In this document: positions 25,919 to 34,732 of the stretch, piece after piece
Layout: every line of letters starts with the position of its first letter
How positions within the stretch are numbered: position 1 is the first letter of the stretch
Assembly (NCBI GenBank): GCA_035513215.1
Contig: DATKCK010000051.1
Location: 1 to 64,000, forward strand
Direction: 5' to 3'
DNA length: 64,000 bases
DNA from: DATCZB01 sp035513215
GTDB taxonomy: Bacteria > Pseudomonadota > Gammaproteobacteria > Steroidobacterales > Rariloculaceae
Notes under the pieces: model-generated
The model's input: the letters and a program-made list of their open reading frames with translations, nothing else
Told to the model about the DNA's origin: nothing
Database searches by the model: none
Program-made: the position numbers and the translations under genes

Positions 25919-27298
25919 GTGGCGCGGCGGACAGTCGATGCGCTTGTCCTCTTCGGTGCAACCGGCGATCTAGCCTTCAGGAAACTGTTTCCGGCATTGC
26001 AGGCGCTGGTTCGGCGCGGAACATTGACGGTGCCGATCATAGGCGTCGCCCGTTCAGGTTGGAATCTCGCGCGACTCCGGCAGCGCATCCGAGAGAGTCT
26101 CGTTGCCAGCAACGACGGCCTCAACGCCGATGCCTATGCGCGGATCGAAAGTCTGCTGCGCTACGTCGACGGGGACTACCGCGATCCGGCCACCTTTGCC
26201 GCCTTGCGGGGCGAGCTCGGCACGGCGGCGCACCCCTTGCACTATCTCGCCTTGCCGCCGAACCTGTTCGCTACCGTCGCCGATCATCTGCGCACGTCGG
26301 GCTGCGCTGACGGTGCGCGGGTGGTCGTCGAGAAGCCTTTCGGTCGCGATCTTAAGTCGGCGCGGGCCCTTAACGAGTCGCTGCATCGCACGTTTGCGGA
26401 GCCGGACGTTTATCGGATCGATCACTACCTGGGAAAGGAATCGGTACAGAACCTGTTGTACTTCCGCTTCGCCAATGCGTTTCTCGAGCCGATCTGGAAT
26501 CGCAACTACGTCGACAACGTGCAGATCACGATGGCCGAGACCTTCGGCGTCGAAGGCCGGGGCAGGTTCTACGAGGAGGTCGGTGCAATCCGCGATGTCG
26601 TCCAGAATCATCTGCTGCAGGTCGTGGCACAGCTCGCGATGGAGCCGCCGGTCGACGGCGACAGCGGTCTCCTCGACGAGAAGGCCAAGATCTTCAAGGC
26701 GATTCGCGTGCTCACGCCGGCCGATGTAATCCGCGGCCAGTACGACGGCTACCGCGACGAGCAGGGCGTGGCGGCGGATTCGCGGGTCGAGACCTTCGCC
26801 GCGCTGCGCCTGCACATCGACTCCTGGCGCTGGGCTGGCGTGCCGTTCTATCTGCGGGCCGGCAAGAAGCTGGCTACAACCACTACCGAGGTCGTCGCCA
26901 CCCTGAAGGAACCGCCCCAACAGGTGTTCGGGCCGTTGCCGCTCGGTGCGCGCAACTACTTGCGCTTTCGGTTGGGGCCGGACCGCATCGCAATCGCGCT
27001 TGGCGCGGTGGCGAAGAAGCCCGGCGTCGCGATGGTCGGTCAGGCGCTCGAGCTGTTCGTGTGCAATGCGGCCACCGAGGAGGTCAGTGCCTACGAACGA
27101 TTGATCGGTGCTGCCCTGGATGGCGATACCACCTTGTTCGCCCGTGATGATGGCGTTCTCGAGGCCTGGCGCATCGTGGATCCGGTGCTCGCCACTGACG
27201 CGCCACCGGAGCCCTATGCGGCCGGCACCTACGGTCCGGCAGCGGCCGACGCGCAGCTTGCGCCGGACGACGTCTGGCACCTGCCGCAGTCGGGCTGA
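25919..27298 (+). CDS. zwf: Glucose-6-phosphate dehydrogenase
   Basis: 459 aa from GTG at 25919. Nucleotide motif LFGATGDLAFRKLFPAL; VVVEKPFGRDL; active-site signature YRIDHYLGKESVQNLL; substrate region NRNYVDNVQITMAE; and PFYLRAGKKL near the C-terminus. Oxidises G6P to 6-phosphogluconolactone. 6 nt after gnd and 1 nt before pgl, giving a compact oxidative pentose-phosphate operon. Confidence 0.95.
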   Translation: MARRTVDALVLFGATGDLAFRKLFPALQALVRRGTLTVPIIGVARSGWNLARLRQRIRESLVASNDGLNADAYARIESLLRYVDGDYRDPATFAALRGELGTAAHPLHYLALPPNLFATVADHLRTSGCADGARVVVEKPFGRDLKSARALNESLHRTFAEPDVYRIDHYLGKESVQNLLYFRFANAFLEPIWNRNYVDNVQITMAETFGVEGRGRFYEEVGAIRDVVQNHLLQVVAQLAMEPPVDGDSGLLDEKAKIFKAIRVLTPADVIRGQYDGYRDEQGVAADSRVETFAALRLHIDSWRWAGVPFYLRAGKKLATTTTEVVATLKEPPQQVFGPLPLGARNYLRFRLGPDRIAIALGAVAKKPGVAMVGQALELFVCNAATEEVSAYERLIGAALDGDTTLFARDDGVLEAWRIVDPVLATDAPPEPYAAGTYGPAAADAQLAPDDVWHLPQSG

Positions 27299-27299
27299 G

Positions 27300-27983
27300 A
27301 TGCCGTCTGCCCAACTGGTGGTGCTCGCGGATGCCGAAGGCGCTGCCGCGGCGGCTGCGCGCTGGGCTGCCGAACAGTTGCAGGCCGCGGTGGCCGCACG
27401 CGGCCGCGCGACGCTCGCCGTCAGCGGCGGCCGCACGCCATCGCGGATGCTCGAACGCCTGGCCGTGGCGCCGATCGCCTGGCAGCGTCTCGACGTATTC
27501 CAGGTCGACGAGCGCGTCGCGCCGGATGGTCACGCCGACCGCAACGCCACCCGGCAGGCCATTGCGCTGCCGGCGGCCGACTTCCATGCGATGCCGGTGA
27601 CGGCCGCGGACCTGGCCGCCGCGGCGGCCGATTATGCGGCCGAGTTGGAGCGGTATGCTGGCCATCCGGTCCATCTCGACGTGGTCCATCTGGGGCTCGG
27701 CAAGGATGGGCACACCGCGTCAATCTTCCCGGGAGTAAGCGTCGCCGACGATCGCGACGTGGCCGTCGTCGGACCGCATCTCGGCCGGCTGCGAATGACC
27801 CTGACGCTGGCGGCGATCAATCGCGCCCGCCACATTCTGTGGCTGGTCACGGGCCATGCCAAGCGCGCTGCGCTCGCGGCCATGTTCGCCGGCGACCCGG
27901 TCTGCGTCGGCAGTCGCGTACGCCACGACGCGGCGGTCGTTTTCGCGGACCGGGAAGCTGCCCTCGACATTCCTCACTCGTGA
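27300..27983 (+). CDS. pgl: 6-phosphogluconolactonase (DevB/SOL type)
   Basis: 227 aa; ATG at 27300, one base after the zwf stop. Motifs TLAVSGGRTPSRMLERL, WQRLDVFQVDERV and HLGLGKDGHTASIFPG are those of the Pgl/DevB family related to glucosamine-6-phosphate isomerase. Hydrolyses 6-phosphogluconolactone between the Zwf and Gnd steps. Last gene of the operon. Confidence 0.93.
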   Translation: MPSAQLVVLADAEGAAAAAARWAAEQLQAAVAARGRATLAVSGGRTPSRMLERLAVAPIAWQRLDVFQVDERVAPDGHADRNATRQAIALPAADFHAMPVTAADLAAAAADYAAELERYAGHPVHLDVVHLGLGKDGHTASIFPGVSVADDRDVAVVGPHLGRLRMTLTLAAINRARHILWLVTGHAKRAALAAMFAGDPVCVGSRVRHDAAVVFADREAALDIPHS

Positions 27984-28400
27984 TATTCAGCGGCCACGAG
28001 GGCGGCATCGCGAGTGGAGACTACGGCCAACTCGCTGGCGGCGCGTGTCGCGTCAGCCGTGCTGATGCAAGCATCCTTGGCGGCCCGTGAGCGCATGACC
28101 AAGCTTGCGGTCAAGAACCAGGCCGACGACCTGTTGGACGAATGTCCTCGCCGATCCGAGGAAGTTCATCGAATCCAATCCGAGGCTGGTCGCCCAGTCC
28201 AGGCAGCGACGGTCCTGAACGAACTTCTCTTCGGCGTCGGCACAGTCGTAAACCTCTTGTGCCTTACGCAACGCCTGCGCTTTTGCTAACTTGTCGGTCA
28301 CGGGAACGACGCGGCTGCGAACCGCGTAGCCGCGTGCCCGTGCTTTCCCCGGCGACGTCCAGAGCGTTGGCGGGAGCCGTCGAGGGTGGAGGATCAATAA
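27984..28400. other. Intergenic stretch without a convincing gene
   Basis: 417 bases between pgl and the DUF6152 gene. The plus strand holds an ORF at 28014-28289 (TANSLAARVASAVLMQASLA) that could be a decayed helical protein; a better-looking continuation (VLADPRKFIESNPRLVAQ) is in another frame. The minus strand is also open across it. Neither has a recognisable domain or good start. Read as decayed coding sequence or spacer. Confidence 0.4.
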
Positions 28401-28793
28401 GTGCGTCGAATCTGTTTGCTGTTGGCAGCGCTGCTCGGGGTCGGCTCGGCCCAGGCACATCACTCGTTCGCCGCGATCTTCGACATCGATCAGCCGATCG
28501 AGCTGACCGGCAGAGTCACGAGCGTCGAGTGGACGAATCCCCATATCCACTTCTCGGTCAAGGTTGAGGACGACAGCGGCGCCGTCACCGAGTGGCGCTT
28601 CGAAGGTTTCCCGCCGAACATGCTCGTGCGGCAGGGTTGGCGGCGAGACGAGACGCTAAACGCAGGCGACGAGGTGACGGTGTCCGGGTGGCGCGCGCGA
28701 ACGGAGCCGACGCTCGGCGCGGCGCGCCAGGTCACGTTTGCCGACGGCCGCAAGCTCATTGCGGGACCGCCTGCCAGCATCGGCGGACGCTGA
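28401..28793 (+). CDS. Small secreted DUF6152-family protein (second copy)
   Basis: 130 aa from GTG at 28401, preceded by GGTGGAGG. Signal peptide to about 19 (LLGVGSAQAHHSF), with the family's His-His immediately after cleavage. Then FDIDQPIELTGRVTSVEW, NPHIHFSVKVEDDSG, EGFPPNMLVRQGW and LNAGDEVTVSGWRA. Paralogue of the gene at 2728-3105. Followed after 2 nt by the W-E-G-D protein. Function unknown. Confidence 0.82.
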   Translation: MRRICLLLAALLGVGSAQAHHSFAAIFDIDQPIELTGRVTSVEWTNPHIHFSVKVEDDSGAVTEWRFEGFPPNMLVRQGWRRDETLNAGDEVTVSGWRARTEPTLGAARQVTFADGRKLIAGPPASIGGR

Positions 28794-28795
28794 AC

Positions 28796-29671
28796 GTGGC
28801 AAAGGGCACCAAAGCCGGAACGAAGGTCGTCGCGCTGTCAGGAGCTTGCGCGATCGCGGTCTGCGCTGCGCTCGGCGCCGGCAGCGTGTGGGCGCAGGCC
28901 GACGCCGCGCGTTCGGTGAGCGACGCTGCGCGGGCCACGAGCGCCGCCGTCCCGCGAACGGCTGAAGACAGGCCCGACCTGTCCGGCATCTGGGTCGCGA
29001 CGGGCGCGCTCGCGCTCATGGAAGGCCCCGACGCGCTGCGCGCGGCTCTCGAGGCCGACGAGGCCGCAGGCTACGAGGAACCCGCGACCGAGCCGCCGCC
29101 GTACACACCGGAGGCCGAGGCGAAGCGCCAGGAGTATCTCGATCGGCAAGGCATCGACGATCCGATGGCACAATGTCTGCTAACGGGCGTGCCGCGCATC
29201 AATTTTCGGCCGCTGCCGTTCGAGATCGTGCAGCTGGCGAACCGGATCATCATGCTGTACGAGATCCACCATGCGTTTCGCATCATCCCGACCGACGGCC
29301 GCCCGCACCCGGACTACATCGAGCCGACCTATCTCGGCGAGCCCGTCGGCCATTGGGAAGGCGACACGCTCGTCGTCGAGGTCATCGGCTTCAATGACGA
29401 CACCTGGCTCGCCGGCACCGGCACCTGGCACAGCGAAGAGCTGCGCGTGACTGAGCGCTGGACGCGAATCTCCAGCGACATGCTCGCCTACGAGGTCATG
29501 ATGGAAGACCCGGCCGTGTTCACGAAGCCGTGGCGAATGTACGAGACATTCCGGCTGCGGCCAGACGAGCGCATTCGCGAGTACGAGTGTATCGAAAGCA
29601 ACGAGGACATCGTTCGCTTCAGAGAGCTGCTCGAGAGTGGTGACGAGGCGTTCATCGAGCGCGCGGAGTAA
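28796..29671 (+). CDS. Secreted protein with W-E-G-D motif, partner of DUF6152
   Basis: 291 aa from GTG at 28796. Signal peptide to about 35 (ALGAGSVWAQADA). Then RPDLSGIWV, YLDRQGIDDPMAQCLLTGVP, IIMLYEIHHAFRIIPTDGRP and YLGEPVGHWEGDTLVVEV, all typical of an abundant uncharacterised secreted family. It lies 2 nt after the DUF6152 gene. The central motif also occurs in the 456-aa protein at 15065. No catalytic assignment can be made. Confidence 0.8.
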   Translation: MAKGTKAGTKVVALSGACAIAVCAALGAGSVWAQADAARSVSDAARATSAAVPRTAEDRPDLSGIWVATGALALMEGPDALRAALEADEAAGYEEPATEPPPYTPEAEAKRQEYLDRQGIDDPMAQCLLTGVPRINFRPLPFEIVQLANRIIMLYEIHHAFRIIPTDGRPHPDYIEPTYLGEPVGHWEGDTLVVEVIGFNDDTWLAGTGTWHSEELRVTERWTRISSDMLAYEVMMEDPAVFTKPWRMYETFRLRPDERIREYECIESNEDIVRFRELLESGDEAFIERAE

Positions 29672-29850
29672 TGCGGCGAGCCTACTGAAAAAGTGCAATA
29701 GCGACAGGGAGATACAACGGGAATGAGTCTCGTTTGAGTGGTTGCGACGGCCTGCTCGGTGCGCTGCCGTACGGACGCTGCGGCATCGCTCCAGTAGGAT
29801 GTGCCTATGCTCTCTCGATGATCGCGAGGGCCAAGGAAAGGAGAATCGCC

Positions 29851-30273
29851 ATGTCCAGCACACGCACACTCACGCTTTTTGCCTCGCTGTTGGCGGTAGC
29901 CGGCTGCTCCAGCTTGGCGACCACCACGCGAACCGGGAACATTTACGATGTCAAGTTCGAGGAGCGAATGACGCCGGCTAACCTGCGCGCTCAACCGGGC
30001 GACGAAATACGCTGGGTGAACCAGCGCACGACGCCGGTAACGGTCGAGTTCCTGGCAGGCGCGCTGGACGCAGTCACCTGCGAAACCGGCTTCTCCGCGC
30101 GAGGGCTAACTAATCTGCGAGGCGAGCTCCGAGAGTCCGCGACCATCGCGCCAAACAGCACCGCGAGCCTGTGCTTCGCGAACGCGGGCACCGTCACCTA
30201 CAACGCGCGAATGGACTCGGCCGTGGCCGGTGGTCAGCTGATCGAAGCGGGCACGCTGCGAATCGGGCAGTGA
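29851..30273 (+). CDS. Small cupredoxin-like lipoprotein
   Basis: 140 aa; ATG at 29851 with AAAGGAGAA upstream, preferred to earlier in-frame ATGs. Lipobox SLLAVAGCSS (Cys near 19). The mature part is beta-rich: YDVKFEERMTPANLRAQPGD, EIRWVNQRTTPVTVEFLAG and a final strand VTYNARMDS. The DEIRWVN...PVTVEF pattern resembles plastocyanin/cupredoxin folds, but a full His-Cys-His-Met copper site is not apparent. Stands alone. Confidence 0.6.
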   Translation: MSSTRTLTLFASLLAVAGCSSLATTTRTGNIYDVKFEERMTPANLRAQPGDEIRWVNQRTTPVTVEFLAGALDAVTCETGFSARGLTNLRGELRESATIAPNSTASLCFANAGTVTYNARMDSAVAGGQLIEAGTLRIGQ

Positions 30274-30365
30274 TCGCGCGATTCAGCGGCGCACGGGCGC
30301 ACGTTTCGCGAGGCCAACGAATCAAGGTCGCCGGCTTGACGACGACCAGCGCCTCGCGCCAAGAA

Positions 30366-30468
30366 CGGGTTCTCCGCGCACCGCCTGAGCAGCCCCTGCC
30401 CTTCTGACTTTTGCCCTTCTTCACGCCGTCCGCGCCGGGTTTCCCGGCGGCGCGACGGCGCTGCTGCG
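30366..30468 (+). mobile_element. Remnant of an IS91-like transposase tail and IS end (copy A)
   Basis: The frame ending at 30407 reads RVLRAPPEQPLPF then stop, like the Pro-rich tail of Transposase_32/IS91-type transposases. The following 60 nt align with sequence downstream of the transposase tail at 33294-33461, with an identical 18-mer at 30451-30468 and 33501-33518. The rest of 30274-30596 holds no gene I can support. Confidence 0.5.
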
Positions 30469-30596
30469 TGCGCCAGCCTCCTGCGCATCACGGAGCTGAT
30501 CGAGCTAGCGCTCGCTTTCATAAACTTCTACCTCTTCGAGCCGCGACCTCCTGACGGAAATCAATCGAATGTTCTCGCCTCGACGAGCCGGACCGC

Positions 30597-31416
30597 TACC
30601 TGTGGCCGCGCCTCTCGCCCGACGGCGGGAAGCTCGTCTACGGCGTCGGCGGCTTCGGGGATCTTCGCCTCTGGGTGTACGACATCGCCCTCGAAGCTGC
30701 GCAGCCATTGACGCGCGCGGCTGCGGAAGAGCATTTTGCGCCCGTCTGGAGCCTTGACGGCGGGCACGTGGTCTTCTCGCGCTTGGCGGGCGCGGCGGAG
30801 CTCGGCTTGTACCGGATCCCGGCCGACGGCCGCGGCGAGGTCGAGCGTATCGCGGAGCTCGCGGCGCAAGCGTCATCGTGGTCGATCGACGATCGGCTCG
30901 CTCTGGTCCGCGGCAGCGGTGGCATTCTGGGCGTGTGGATCATGCCGGCAGACGGCGCGGGCGAGCCGCAACGCTTCGGGCCGACGGAGTCGACCCGCCT
31001 TCTCGCCGGACGGCAAATGGCTCGCGTACGGGTCGCTCGAGACCGGCGGACCCGAGGTCTACGTCCGCTAATTTCCGGATGCCGGGCCCGTGCACCGCAT
31101 CTCGACCGACGGCGGCGCCTTCCCGCTGTGGTCGCTCGACGGCCGGCAACTCTTCTACGAGGTCAGCGGCCCTCAGGGGTTCAGCCTCATGGCCGTCGAT
31201 GTGGAGGCGACGCCGGCGTTCACGCGCGGCCGGCCGCGGCTCCTGTTCGAGGGTCCCTACGTGGGCTGCGTTCCGGTTCGCTGCTACGACGCGTCGCCCA
31301 CGGGCGACCGCATCGTCGCGGTTCGCGAAGGCGAGCCCGAGCTCGAGCCGGTGACGAGCATCAACATCGTCGTCAACTGGCTCGCGGAGCTCGAGCAGCG
31401 CGTGCCCGTGCCGTAG
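30597..31416 (+). pseudogene. Broken PD40/TolB-type beta-propeller gene
   Basis: In one frame (30597 to about 30995) the translation reads YLWPRLSPDGGKLVYGVGG, AEEHFAPVWSLDGGHVVF and GLYRIPADGRGEVERI. The homology then jumps to another frame with RPAFSPDGKWLAYGS and VYVR, meets a TAA at 31069-31071, and continues beyond it (PVHRISTDGGAFPLWSLDG, QLFYEVSG). These are PD40 (WD40-like) repeats, often fused to protein kinases or winged-helix regulators. One frameshift, one stop and no 5' end: a dead gene fragment. Confidence 0.75.
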
Positions 31417-31428
31417 CCGGCGCGGCGT

Positions 31429-31530
31429 TCAATCGAATACCAATCGGAGCCCGACGCCGACCTCGCGGGGCCGGCCGATGCGAATGTCCGCTTTCCGACC
31501 GGAAATGGCGCTGCTTCGACGAAGACGGCC
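31429..31530 (-). pseudogene. Possible C-terminal scrap of a TonB-dependent receptor
   Basis: On the minus strand the sequence reads SGRKADIRIGRPREVGVGLR then LVFD and stop. This resembles the last beta strands of TonB-dependent receptors (G-x-P-R-x-x-G-v-x-x-x-x-F). Nothing upstream extends it convincingly. It fits the decayed nature of this stretch but is too short to be sure. Confidence 0.3.
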
Positions 31531-31619
31531 GAAAGCGCGAAGGTGCTCGGCGTGTTCAAGTAGGCAAGCCGCCGGCATCGCGGCGGAGTAAAATCCGACG
31601 GCCAAGGCCGGAGGCCACG

Positions 31620-33242
31620 ATGTCGTTCCTGGGGGAGATCAAGCGGCGCAAGGCGTTTCAGGTCGCTGCGGTGTACGCCGTGGTCGCGTGGCTGCTCGTT
31701 CAGGTCGTCGTTGCGATCGAAGACCCGTTGAATCTGCCGGAATGGATGGACACGTTCATCATTACCGTGCTGGCGATCGGCTTCCCCGTCACTCTCTTGC
31801 TGTCCTGGGCGTTCAACGTAACGCCAAAAGGCATCGTGCACGACCAAGGCGAGGCCCGCGAGCGCGGCGGGCGCAGGATCGAGTTTGCGCTCATCGGCCT
31901 CTTGGCGATCGCCGTCGTGTGGCTCGTCTATCGAGACATGAGCCCGGGAACGAGCGCAGCGAGCGCGGGAAGCGCCGAGATCTCGCCACACCGGGTGGCA
32001 GTCCTGCCCTGCGACGATTTCAGCCCCAACCCCGAGAACGCCTGGTTCGCTCAGGGCATCCACGAGGAGATCCTGAATCAGCTCGGCAAGATCCACGAGC
32101 TCAACGTGATAGCCAGGATAACCATGCTGCAGTATGCGGGGCGCCCGGCCACCGACATCGCAACGGAGCTTGGGGTCGGCCTCGAGACGGAGCTCCTACC
32201 GGCCGAACGCCGCAGCATCGAGCAAGCGCCGACGGATTCCGCGGAAGCGTATGCGTACTACCTTCAAGCAATGAACGCGCTCTCCGGCCAGGGCAGTCTC
32301 GCCGCGCTCGCTGACCTCGACAGAGCCATCGAGCTCGATGCCGAGTTCGCGCTCGCGTATGCGCACCGGGCGCGCACGCTCGGCCGAAGCATTGTCAATA
32401 CGTCGATCGGTACCGCCTTCGACGCAGCGGAACGCGATAGCGCATTGGACCGGGCGTTCGCCGACGCCGAGCGCGCGTTGACGCTCGAGCCCGCGAACGG
32501 ATTGGCGCACGTAGCTCGCGCCCGCATCCATGCCTACACGTGGCGTTTCGCCGAAGCGCTCGCCGACCTCGAGCAAGCGATTCGCGCTAGCCCGAACGAT
32601 CCCGTGGTGCTGCGCGATTACGGGTTAGTCCAGGCCTACGCCGGCGATCCGGCCGGTGCAATCGAGCAGAGCCGGCGCTCGATATCGCTCGATCCTCGCA
32701 ACTACGAGGCTTACTTCTACTTCGGGCTCGCATCCTTGTTCTCCGGAGACGGCCCCGCCGCGCTCGCGGCGTATCGCCAGGCACTCGAACAAAACGAAAC
32801 CGCGGCGGTCGAGCGGCTCGGGTATTTCGGCGGCTTGGAGGCCCGCTTCGGTGATCCCGTCGAAGGGGAAAGGCTGGTCCGTCTCGCGGAGGAGCTCGCG
32901 AACGCCGGCGGCATCGGCGGGGCCATGACTATCCCGCAGCGCGCGTACTCGTACCGGCAGCTCGGGCTCGAGGACGACGCACGCAGAGTCGTCGAAGAGT
33001 TTCGAACCTGGGCAGAGAGCAATCCGGCAGGCGCCGGCGATTGGGCGATGACGTATCTCGCGATCGGCGACGCGGAGCAGGCGCTACAATGGCTGCAGCG
33101 CGCGGTGGGGAAGGTCGAGGCCAACGAGCCCGACGAAGGGTTTTGGAACCTAGGGCACATCCGCGGCAACGTCTTCGCCGATCCGATTCTGGAGCGGCCG
33201 GAATTCATCGAGCTGCGGCGCAAGCTCGGAGCCGCAATCTAG
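31620..33242 (+). CDS. Membrane-anchored TPR protein with internal deletion
   Basis: 540 aa; ATG at 31620. Order: cytoplasmic start MSFLGEIKRRKAFQVAAVYA, two membrane segments (about 15-35 and 43-62), a third near 88-105, a periplasmic TolB-N/FlgO-like start (HRVAVLPCDDFSPNPEN, ILNQLGKIHELNVIARITM), then TPR repeats to the end. In complete relatives about 65 residues lie between GxELxVG and LxxELxxxERxSI, covering EGSVRxAGxxVRVTAQLID-type strands. Here ELGVG joins LETELLPAERRSI directly, an in-frame loss. Relatives are TPR proteins associated with adenylate/guanylate-cyclase-like sensors. Confidence 0.75.
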   Translation: MSFLGEIKRRKAFQVAAVYAVVAWLLVQVVVAIEDPLNLPEWMDTFIITVLAIGFPVTLLLSWAFNVTPKGIVHDQGEARERGGRRIEFALIGLLAIAVVWLVYRDMSPGTSAASAGSAEISPHRVAVLPCDDFSPNPENAWFAQGIHEEILNQLGKIHELNVIARITMLQYAGRPATDIATELGVGLETELLPAERRSIEQAPTDSAEAYAYYLQAMNALSGQGSLAALADLDRAIELDAEFALAYAHRARTLGRSIVNTSIGTAFDAAERDSALDRAFADAERALTLEPANGLAHVARARIHAYTWRFAEALADLEQAIRASPNDPVVLRDYGLVQAYAGDPAGAIEQSRRSISLDPRNYEAYFYFGLASLFSGDGPAALAAYRQALEQNETAAVERLGYFGGLEARFGDPVEGERLVRLAEELANAGGIGGAMTIPQRAYSYRQLGLEDDARRVVEEFRTWAESNPAGAGDWAMTYLAIGDAEQALQWLQRAVGKVEANEPDEGFWNLGHIRGNVFADPILERPEFIELRRKLGAAI

Positions 33243-33293
33243 TTCATTGTCCACACGTTTTCTGCTCCAAACCGCCTTTGCGGCCCTGCTGCC

Positions 33294-33461
33294 GAGATCG
33301 AGACCTGCCAGCACTGCGGCGGGCGGCTGCGAGTAATCGCGAGCATCGAGGATCCCATCCTCATCGAGCGCATCCTCGAGCATCTCAGGCAGCGGTCGGA
33401 GACTGAGCAGCCGCGCTCACCGTTCGCCGCGCGCGCACCCCTGATCAGTCCCGCTCTTTGA
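33294..33461 (+). mobile_element. C-terminal fragment of an IS91-like (Transposase_32) transposase, copy B
   Basis: The frame from 33294 to TGA at 33461 reads EIETCQHCGGRLRVIASIED then PILIERILEHL and a Pro/Arg-rich tail. C-x2-C-GG-x-(L/M)-(R/K)-(V/I)-I-A-x-IED-P-x-(V/L)-I-x-x-IL-x-HL is the conserved end of Y2-type transposases of the IS91/Transposase_32 group. No upstream transposase frame remains. About 60 nt downstream of the stop it matches the 30402-30468 remnant. No gene is supported elsewhere in 33243-33664. Confidence 0.75.
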
Positions 33462-33664
33462 CTTCCGCCCGTGTTCGCCCCGCCGCAGGTTTCCTGGCAG
33501 CGCGACGGCGCTGCTGCGCCCGGCGGGCGAGCGTTGGCCCGTTTTTCGGCCAAACGCCGGGAAACCGACACGGAGCCGGTCCGCGCGGGCTCTGTCGCGT
33601 GCCCCGCCGCGACCGGTCACAGCGGCCTTGCGTCGGCGATGATTTCCAGTAACACTAAACGCAA

Positions 33665-34732
33665 ATGAGACCGATTCATATTACGCCCCCGATGCTGGAG
33701 ATCGAGCAGCTCACGGTCCGTTTCGGCGCCACGATGGCCGTCGACGCGGTCTCGCTCGAGGTCCGCCGCGGCGAGATCGTCTGCCTGCTCGGTCCGTCGG
33801 GCTCGGGCAAGTCTGCGCTGCTGCGTGCCGTCGCCGGCGTCGAGCGGCAGACGAGCGGGCGGATTCTGATCGACGGCGCCGAGGTCGCGGGACCTTCGAG
33901 CTTTGTCGAGCCCGAGCAGCGACGCGTCGGCATGGTCTTTCAGGACTACGCGTTGTTCCCGCACCTGAACGTCGAGGCCAACGTCGCATTCGGGCTTCGC
34001 CGCGGTGACCGCAGCGCCGCGCCGCTGATCGAGCGTCTGGGCCTGAGGCCTCTCGCGCGGAGTTACCCGCACGAGCTCTCGGGCGGGGAGCGCCAGCGCG
34101 TCGCGCTGGCGCGCGCGATGGCGCCGAACCCGTCGCTGCTGCTGATGGACGAGCCGTTCTCGAGCCTCGACAGCCGCCTGCGCGACGATGTCAGGCGACA
34201 CACGCTCGATCTCGTGCGCGATTCCGGCACAACCACGGTCATCGTCACTCATGATCCCGACGAGGCCATGCGCATCGCCGACCGGATCGCGCTGCTCGAC
34301 CGTGGACGCCTCGTCCAGTGCGACACGCCCGAGTCGCTCTACAGGCGGCCGGCCACGCTGTTCGCGGCGCGCTTCTTCAGCGATGTCGCGGCGCTGCCGG
34401 GAACCTGCGGCGGCGGCTTCGTCGAGACGCGACTCGGCCGTTTCGCGGCACCAGGGCTCGCGCAAGACGAGCCGGCGTTCGCCTGCTTGCGTCCGAGGCA
34501 GCTCAAGCTCGTCGCGGGCGCAGACGGCGTCGAGGGCCGCGTCGTCGGCACCGAGTATCTCGGCGACTGCAGCCATGTGCTCGTCGCCGTTCGCGGCATC
34601 GAGGAGCCCGTCGCCGTCTGCGTGGAACCCGAGGACGAGGTTCGCGCCGTCGCCGAACCGGGCTCGGTCGTCCATCTCGCGGTCCGCAGCCCCGACGTGC
34701 CCGTCGTCACCGGCAAGGGAGCCATCCAATGA
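33665..34732 (+). CDS. fbpC: Fe(III) ABC transporter ATP-binding protein
   Basis: 355 aa; ATG at 33665. Walker A LLGPSGSGKSALL, Q-loop VFQDYALFPHLNV, signature HELSGGERQRVALARA, Walker B LLLMDEPFSSLD, switch His in VIVTHDPDEAM. The C-terminal about 120 residues form the TOBE-like regulatory domain usual for FbpC. Genes follow as C-A-B: ATGA overlap with the binding protein, then permease. Powers import of ferric iron from the periplasm. Confidence 0.88.
   Translation: MRPIHITPPMLEIEQLTVRFGATMAVDAVSLEVRRGEIVCLLGPSGSGKSALLRAVAGVERQTSGRILIDGAEVAGPSSFVEPEQRRVGMVFQDYALFPHLNVEANVAFGLRRGDRSAAPLIERLGLRPLARSYPHELSGGERQRVALARAMAPNPSLLLMDEPFSSLDSRLRDDVRRHTLDLVRDSGTTTVIVTHDPDEAMRIADRIALLDRGRLVQCDTPESLYRRPATLFAARFFSDVAALPGTCGGGFVETRLGRFAAPGLAQDEPAFACLRPRQLKLVAGADGVEGRVVGTEYLGDCSHVLVAVRGIEEPVAVCVEPEDEVRAVAEPGSVVHLAVRSPDVPVVTGKGAIQ

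Noticed and set aside
28053..28550. Minus-strand ORF across the pgl-DUF6152 spacer
   Set aside because: Overlaps the start of a clear DUF6152 gene and has no domain; start not supported.
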